NCBI GenBank assembly: GCA_004292855.1
Contig: RDXN01000089.1
Location: 1 to 33,517, forward strand
Length of the DNA: 33,517 nt
Origin: Cytophagales bacterium
GTDB lineage: Bacteria > Bacteroidota > Bacteroidia > Cytophagales > Spirosomataceae
Direction of reading: 5' to 3'
In this document: in pieces, positions 30,046 to 33,517 of the stretch
Numbering within the stretch: the stretch's first letter is position 1
Layout: each line of letters opens with the position of its first letter
Translations under genes and position numbers: made by a program
Notes under the pieces: generated by a model
Database searches by the model: none
What the model was told of the DNA's origin: nothing
The model's input: the letters and a program-made list of their open reading frames with translations, nothing else

Positions 30046-32922
30046 ATGCCTAAAAATTCTGCCATCCGTTCTGTCCTCATCATCGGCTCCGGTCCTATCG
30101 TTATCGGTCAAGCCTGCGAATTTGATTATGCTGGTTCTCAGGCCGCTCGCTCCATTCGCAACGAGGGAATTGAAGTATCGCTGATCAACTCCAACCCGGC
30201 CACGATTATGACCGATCCGATCAACGCGGACCACGTCTACCTGTTGCCGCTGGAGAAAAAGTCGATTATTGAGATCCTCAAAAAGCATCAGGAGATGGGT
30301 CGGCCTATCGACGCGGTGTTGCCCACGATGGGCGGTCAAACGGCCCTCAACTTGGCCATCGACTGCGAGAAAGCGGGCATCTGGCAGAAATACGGCGTGA
30401 AAATCATTGGCGTGGACATCAAGGCCATCGAGACCACTGAAGACCGCGAGAAATTCCGTTTACTGATGCTCGAACTGGGCGCAGGTGTCTGCAAAGGCCG
30501 CACGGCGCGGTCGTTTCTGGAGGGTAAAGAGATTGCGCAGGAGATTGGTTTCCCGCTTGTGATTCGGCCTTCGTTTACGCTCGGCGGCACAGGCGGGGGC
30601 TTTGTGAACACCCCAGAAGAGTTCGACAAGGCCCTCACGCACGGTCTGCACGCGTCGCCTGTACACGAGGTGCTGGTGGAGCAGAGCGTGATGGGCTGGA
30701 AAGAATACGAGCTTGAGCTACTGCGCGACGGAGCCGGTAATTTCATCATTATTTGCTCCATCGAGAACTTCGACCCGATGGGCGTCCACACGGGCGACTC
30801 CATCACGGTGGCCCCGGCCATGACCCTACCCGACACGCTCTACCAGCAGATGCGCGACCTGGCGATTCGGGTGATGGACGGCATCGGCAAGTTTGCGGGG
30901 GGGTGTAATATTCAGTTCTCGGTGAACCCCGAAACCGACGACATTATCGTGATCGAGGTGAACCCCCGCGTGAGCCGGTCGTCAGCCCTGGCGTCTAAAG
31001 CAACGGGTTACCCGATTGCGAAGATTGCTGCCAAAATGGCCATCGGCTACAACCTCGACGAGTTGATGAACCCCATCACGGGTACGACTTCGGCGTTTTT
31101 TGAACCCGCTATCGACTACGTCATCGTGAAGGTGCCGCGTTGGAACTTCGACAAGTTTCCGGGGGCCGACCGCTATCTGGGTCTGCAAATGAAGTCGGTG
31201 GGCGAGGCAATGGGTATTGGCCGGAATTTCCAGGAAGCCCTGCAAAAAGCCTGTCAGAGCCTCGAAATCCGGCGCAACGGGTTGGGTGCCGATGGCCGCG
31301 AATTGTCGGACATGGCCGCGCTCAAGCACAGCCTGGAGCATCCAAGCTGGAACCGGATGTTCCATATTTACGATGCGTTTAAGGCGGGAATGTCGTTCAG
31401 TACGATTCGCAAGCTGACCCGGATTGATCCCTGGTTCCTGCATCAGATTGAGGAGTTGGTGGAGTTGGAGCGCGAGATCGGTCAATACGACCTCGACGAC
31501 GTTCCGCCCGAACTGATCCGTACGGCCAAGCAAAAAGGCTACGCCGACCGCCAACTGGCGCATGTTCTGCAAGTAAAAGAGAGCAAGATTTATAAGTACC
31601 GGCAGGACCACAATATCCGGCGCGTGTACAAGTGCGTGGATACCTGCGCGGCTGAGTTCGAGGCCAAAACGCCGTACTACTACTCGACCTTCAACAATCA
31701 GTTGCCCATCACGCTCGACCGCCCGGAGCCAGTGTCGGACCTGCCCGGCAACGAGTCGATCCGCTCGAACCGTAAGAAGGTGGTCATTTTGGGGTCCGGC
31801 CCAAACCGGATTGGGCAGGGCATCGAGTTCGATTACTCCTGCGTACACGGCGTTTTGGCGGCCAAAGAGGCTGGCTACGAGACGATCATGATCAACTGCA
31901 ACCCCGAAACCGTCTCGACCGACCCCGACATTGCCGACAAGCTGTACTTTGAGCCGGTGTTCTGGGAGCACGTTCACGCCATCATTCAGCACGAGCAGCC
32001 GGAGGGCGTGATTGTGCAGTTGGGTGGGCAAACGGCCCTCAAAATGGCCGAGAAACTGACCCGCTATGGCATCAAGATTATCGGCACAAGCTGGGAGGCC
32101 CTTGACCTGGCCGAAGATCGGGGCCACTTCTCTGACATGCTCCGGCAACTCGACATTCCGTATCCACCGTTCGGGACGGTGCGCGAGTCGGAGGGGGCCA
32201 TTGAGTTATCGAAAGAGTTGGGCTTCCCGTTGCTGGTGCGGCCAAGCTACGTGTTGGGTGGGCAGTCGATGAAGATCGTGATTAACGAAACCGAACTGGA
32301 ACAGCACGTGATGAAAATTCTGTCGGACATCCCCGACAACAACATCCTGCTCGACCACTTCCTCGAAAACGCCATCGAAGCCGAATCCGACGCCATCTGC
32401 GACGGCGAGAACGTGTACATCATCGGCATCATGGAACACATCGAACCGGCGGGAATCCACTCCGGCGATTCCTACGCCCTGCTCCCCCCCTTCGACCTGA
32501 GCGAGGCCGTGATTACCCAAATCGAGGAGTACACCAAGAAGATTGCCGTTGCGCTGAAAACAAAAGGTCTGATCAACATTCAGTTCGCGATCAAGGACGA
32601 GAAAGTGTATGTAATTGAGGCTAACCCCCGCGCGAGCCGCACGGTGCCGTTCATCTGCAAGGCCTACCAGGAACCTTATGTCAATTATGCCACGAAGGTG
32701 ATGCTGGGCGTAAACAAGGTGACCGACTTTGATTTCAAGCCCGTCAAAAAAGGCTTTGCGATCAAGATTCCGGTGTTCTCATTCAGCAAGTTCCCCAACG
32801 TAAACAAGGAACTCGGCCCCGAAATGAAATCGACCGGCGAGGGCATCTACTTCATCGATGATCTGACCGACGACTTCTTTCAGAAAGTGTACTCCGAACG
32901 GAATTTGTATTTGAGCCGGTAA
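30046..32922 (+). CDS. carB: Carbamoyl-phosphate synthase large subunit, without the allosteric C-terminal domain
   Basis: Makes carbamoyl phosphate from bicarbonate, ammonia (from the CarA subunit) and two ATP, for pyrimidine and arginine synthesis. The two homologous ATP-grasp halves are visible. Half one: SVLIIGSGPIVIGQACEFDY, RPSFTLGGTGGGFVN, IEVNPRVSRSSALASKATGY. Half two: KVVILGSGPNRIGQGIEFDY, RPSYVLGGQSMKIVI, IEANPRASRTVPFICKAYQE. The protein ends at 958 residues just after FSKFPNVNKELGPEMKSTGE. The ~110-residue MGS-like domain that in E. coli CarB (1073 aa) binds UMP and ornithine is missing. Start: the ATG at 30046 gives MPKNSAIRSVLIIG; the upstream frame is leader. carA is not in the window. 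The downstream sequence contains no trace of the missing domain. Confidence 0.94.
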   Translation: MPKNSAIRSVLIIGSGPIVIGQACEFDYAGSQAARSIRNEGIEVSLINSNPATIMTDPINADHVYLLPLEKKSIIEILKKHQEMGRPIDAVLPTMGGQTALNLAIDCEKAGIWQKYGVKIIGVDIKAIETTEDREKFRLLMLELGAGVCKGRTARSFLEGKEIAQEIGFPLVIRPSFTLGGTGGGFVNTPEEFDKALTHGLHASPVHEVLVEQSVMGWKEYELELLRDGAGNFIIICSIENFDPMGVHTGDSITVAPAMTLPDTLYQQMRDLAIRVMDGIGKFAGGCNIQFSVNPETDDIIVIEVNPRVSRSSALASKATGYPIAKIAAKMAIGYNLDELMNPITGTTSAFFEPAIDYVIVKVPRWNFDKFPGADRYLGLQMKSVGEAMGIGRNFQEALQKACQSLEIRRNGLGADGRELSDMAALKHSLEHPSWNRMFHIYDAFKAGMSFSTIRKLTRIDPWFLHQIEELVELEREIGQYDLDDVPPELIRTAKQKGYADRQLAHVLQVKESKIYKYRQDHNIRRVYKCVDTCAAEFEAKTPYYYSTFNNQLPITLDRPEPVSDLPGNESIRSNRKKVVILGSGPNRIGQGIEFDYSCVHGVLAAKEAGYETIMINCNPETVSTDPDIADKLYFEPVFWEHVHAIIQHEQPEGVIVQLGGQTALKMAEKLTRYGIKIIGTSWEALDLAEDRGHFSDMLRQLDIPYPPFGTVRESEGAIELSKELGFPLLVRPSYVLGGQSMKIVINETELEQHVMKILSDIPDNNILLDHFLENAIEAESDAICDGENVYIIGIMEHIEPAGIHSGDSYALLPPFDLSEAVITQIEEYTKKIAVALKTKGLINIQFAIKDEKVYVIEANPRASRTVPFICKAYQEPYVNYATKVMLGVNKVTDFDFKPVKKGFAIKIPVFSFSKFPNVNKELGPEMKSTGEGIYFIDDLTDDFFQKVYSERNLYLSR

Positions 32923-32933
32923 GGGATTGGGGG

Positions 32934-32972
32934 CTTTGTGCGCTGAGCAAAATTTATTGCTGGCGCACAAAG
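32934..32972. terminator. Bidirectional hairpin between carB and the protease remnant
   Basis: CTTTGTGCGC (32934-32943) pairs with GCGCACAAAG (32963-32972), and inside it AGCAA pairs with TTGCT. It can end carB transcripts and overlaps the last codons and stop of the opposing gene. Confidence 0.65.
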
Positions 32973-33439
32973 TCTTTGATTGTTATAGAAATGTCTCCCA
33001 AAAAAGTTAGACTTTCAAGATTTCGTAATAATCTTGAAGCGTACAATATTCCTTTGAACCCCATTTCTGAAATCTCATCGTAAGTATTTATATATTTCTC
33101 TTTCATCTCCGATATACATACAGAGAGAGACTTTTCACTGGTTAGGAACTCAACTATTGCGTGGTTTTCACATTCAATAAATTTTTTACAAAAAGCCTCA
33201 TCTTCATCATCTGGAACATATACTAGCCCCTCATACCCAATAAAAGCTCTACATTGATTATACATAAGTGCTTCGCTCAATTCTCCAGCACTACAGCAAG
33301 CTGTAGTATAGAATAAGGAATTTGAGAAGAAGTAACTGTTTGATGAATTAATATACTCGCCGTGAAAATGTGCTTTTAAATAGCCATTGTCACCATGCGA
33401 AAAGGCAATAAAAACAAAGAGACTGCTTTTTAAACTGTG
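32954..33439 (-). pseudogene. Caspase-fold (CHAT/C14-like) protease, N-terminally truncated remnant
   Basis: The minus-strand frame is open from 33439 to the stop at 32954, but has no good start; a TGA lies at 33440-33442. The first residues, HSLKSSLFVFIAFSHGDNGY, form a hydrophobic strand leading into SHGD, the catalytic-His motif of caspase-like folds. About 30 residues later LFYTTACCSAGEL has the catalytic-Cys strand and turn, then CRAFIGYEGLVYVP and a helical C-terminal half. Both dyad residues remain, while the domain's first strands and anything N-terminal are gone. Base composition is much more AT-rich than the neighbours, suggesting foreign origin. Likely cut by an insertion element at its 5' side. 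Shorter translation from TTG 33280 or ATG 33265 would lose the dyad. Exact family is uncertain. Confidence 0.5.
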
Positions 33440-33517
33440 TCAAGTTCGGGTTTGAATAGAAGGGAAGAAAAACAATTTCCTAATTTCACTCTCATGACTG
33501 ACTATTTCGATTACGAA
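33434..33517 (+). mobile_element. Possible left end of an insertion sequence
   Basis: The protease frame breaks at about 33434-33442, where the sequence AACTGTGTCAAGTTCGGG starts. TGTGTCA-type ends are seen in several IS families. A plus-strand ATG follows at 33494. The element's remainder lies outside the window, so the family cannot be named. Confidence 0.35.
33494..33517 (+). CDS. Start of a possible transposase gene, cut by the window end
   Basis: ATG at 33494 opens MTDYFDYE and runs off the window after eight codons. Its position about 60 bp inside a putative IS end suggests a transposase, but eight residues cannot identify it. Confidence 0.25.

Noticed and set aside
30982-32148. Long minus-strand frame (388 codons) opposite carB
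   Set aside because: A GC-driven antisense shadow; carB motifs are intact on the other strand and the antisense product has no recognisable family.
32954-33280. A complete 108-aa gene starting at TTG 33280
   Set aside because: The homologous reading frame extends upstream to 33439 and includes the catalytic His and Cys, so this is the end of a larger truncated gene.

Overview
The window looks like a chromosomal segment of a Bacteroidota bacterium, most likely Cytophagales of the Spirosoma/Fibrella type. The evidence is a SusC/SusD pair, a LytS/LytTR system with a beta-propeller sensor, Bacteroidota-type promoters (TTTG-N19-TAnnTTTG), few Shine-Dalgarno sites, and many short intergenic palindromes. 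Housekeeping genes (hemA, der, era, carB, an intron-containing initiator tRNA) are mixed with accessory material. No CRISPR array or rRNA was seen.

Layout. Positions 1-98 are the right end of an IS3-family element that has cut the 5' end off an Rpn-family nuclease gene (99-998). A minus-strand run (3884 to 1008) encodes an unknown 227-aa protein, a RecE/Cas4-like PD-(D/E)XK nuclease, an unknown 127-aa protein, a previously unlisted 37-aa membrane protein and a YegS-type lipid kinase. It faces a divergent HTH regulator (4131-4508) across an intergenic region with repeated operator-like sites and a long imperfect palindrome. Next come an acidic disordered protein, a plant-like glucuronokinase paired with a GalU-type uridylyltransferase, a DUF1080 hydrolase with a Tat-exported TIM-barrel protein, and hemA. 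A histidine kinase, a lipoprotein, a LuxE-like acyltransferase carrying an in-frame palindromic insertion, and an NtrC-type activator without a DNA-binding domain follow, then SusC/SusD, der and era.

The most striking locus is 22223-23176. A consensus promoter drives a tRNA-fMet(CAU) interrupted by a 289-nt group I intron placed between U33 and C34. It is followed by a terminator and then a free-standing PD-(D/E)XK endonuclease of the I-Ssp6803I type. In Synechocystis the related endonuclease lies inside the tRNA-fMet intron; here it lies outside, and its 3' end runs 66 nt antisense into the neighbouring phosphoesterase gene.

From 23111 to 28382 lie a membrane metallophosphoesterase, a LytTR regulator, its 1000-aa hybrid propeller kinase and a 42-aa membrane peptide, probably one operon. 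A DoxX-like membrane protein and carB (lacking the C-terminal allosteric domain) follow. The right end is AT-rich. It holds the 3' part of a caspase-fold protease gene that is cut at about 33434-33442, probably by another insertion element.

A recurring theme is small palindromes that sit in intergenic gaps, overlap stop codons (galU, the 227-aa gene, the protease remnant) and in one case lie inside a reading frame. All functional statements rest on reading motifs by eye; no searches were run.
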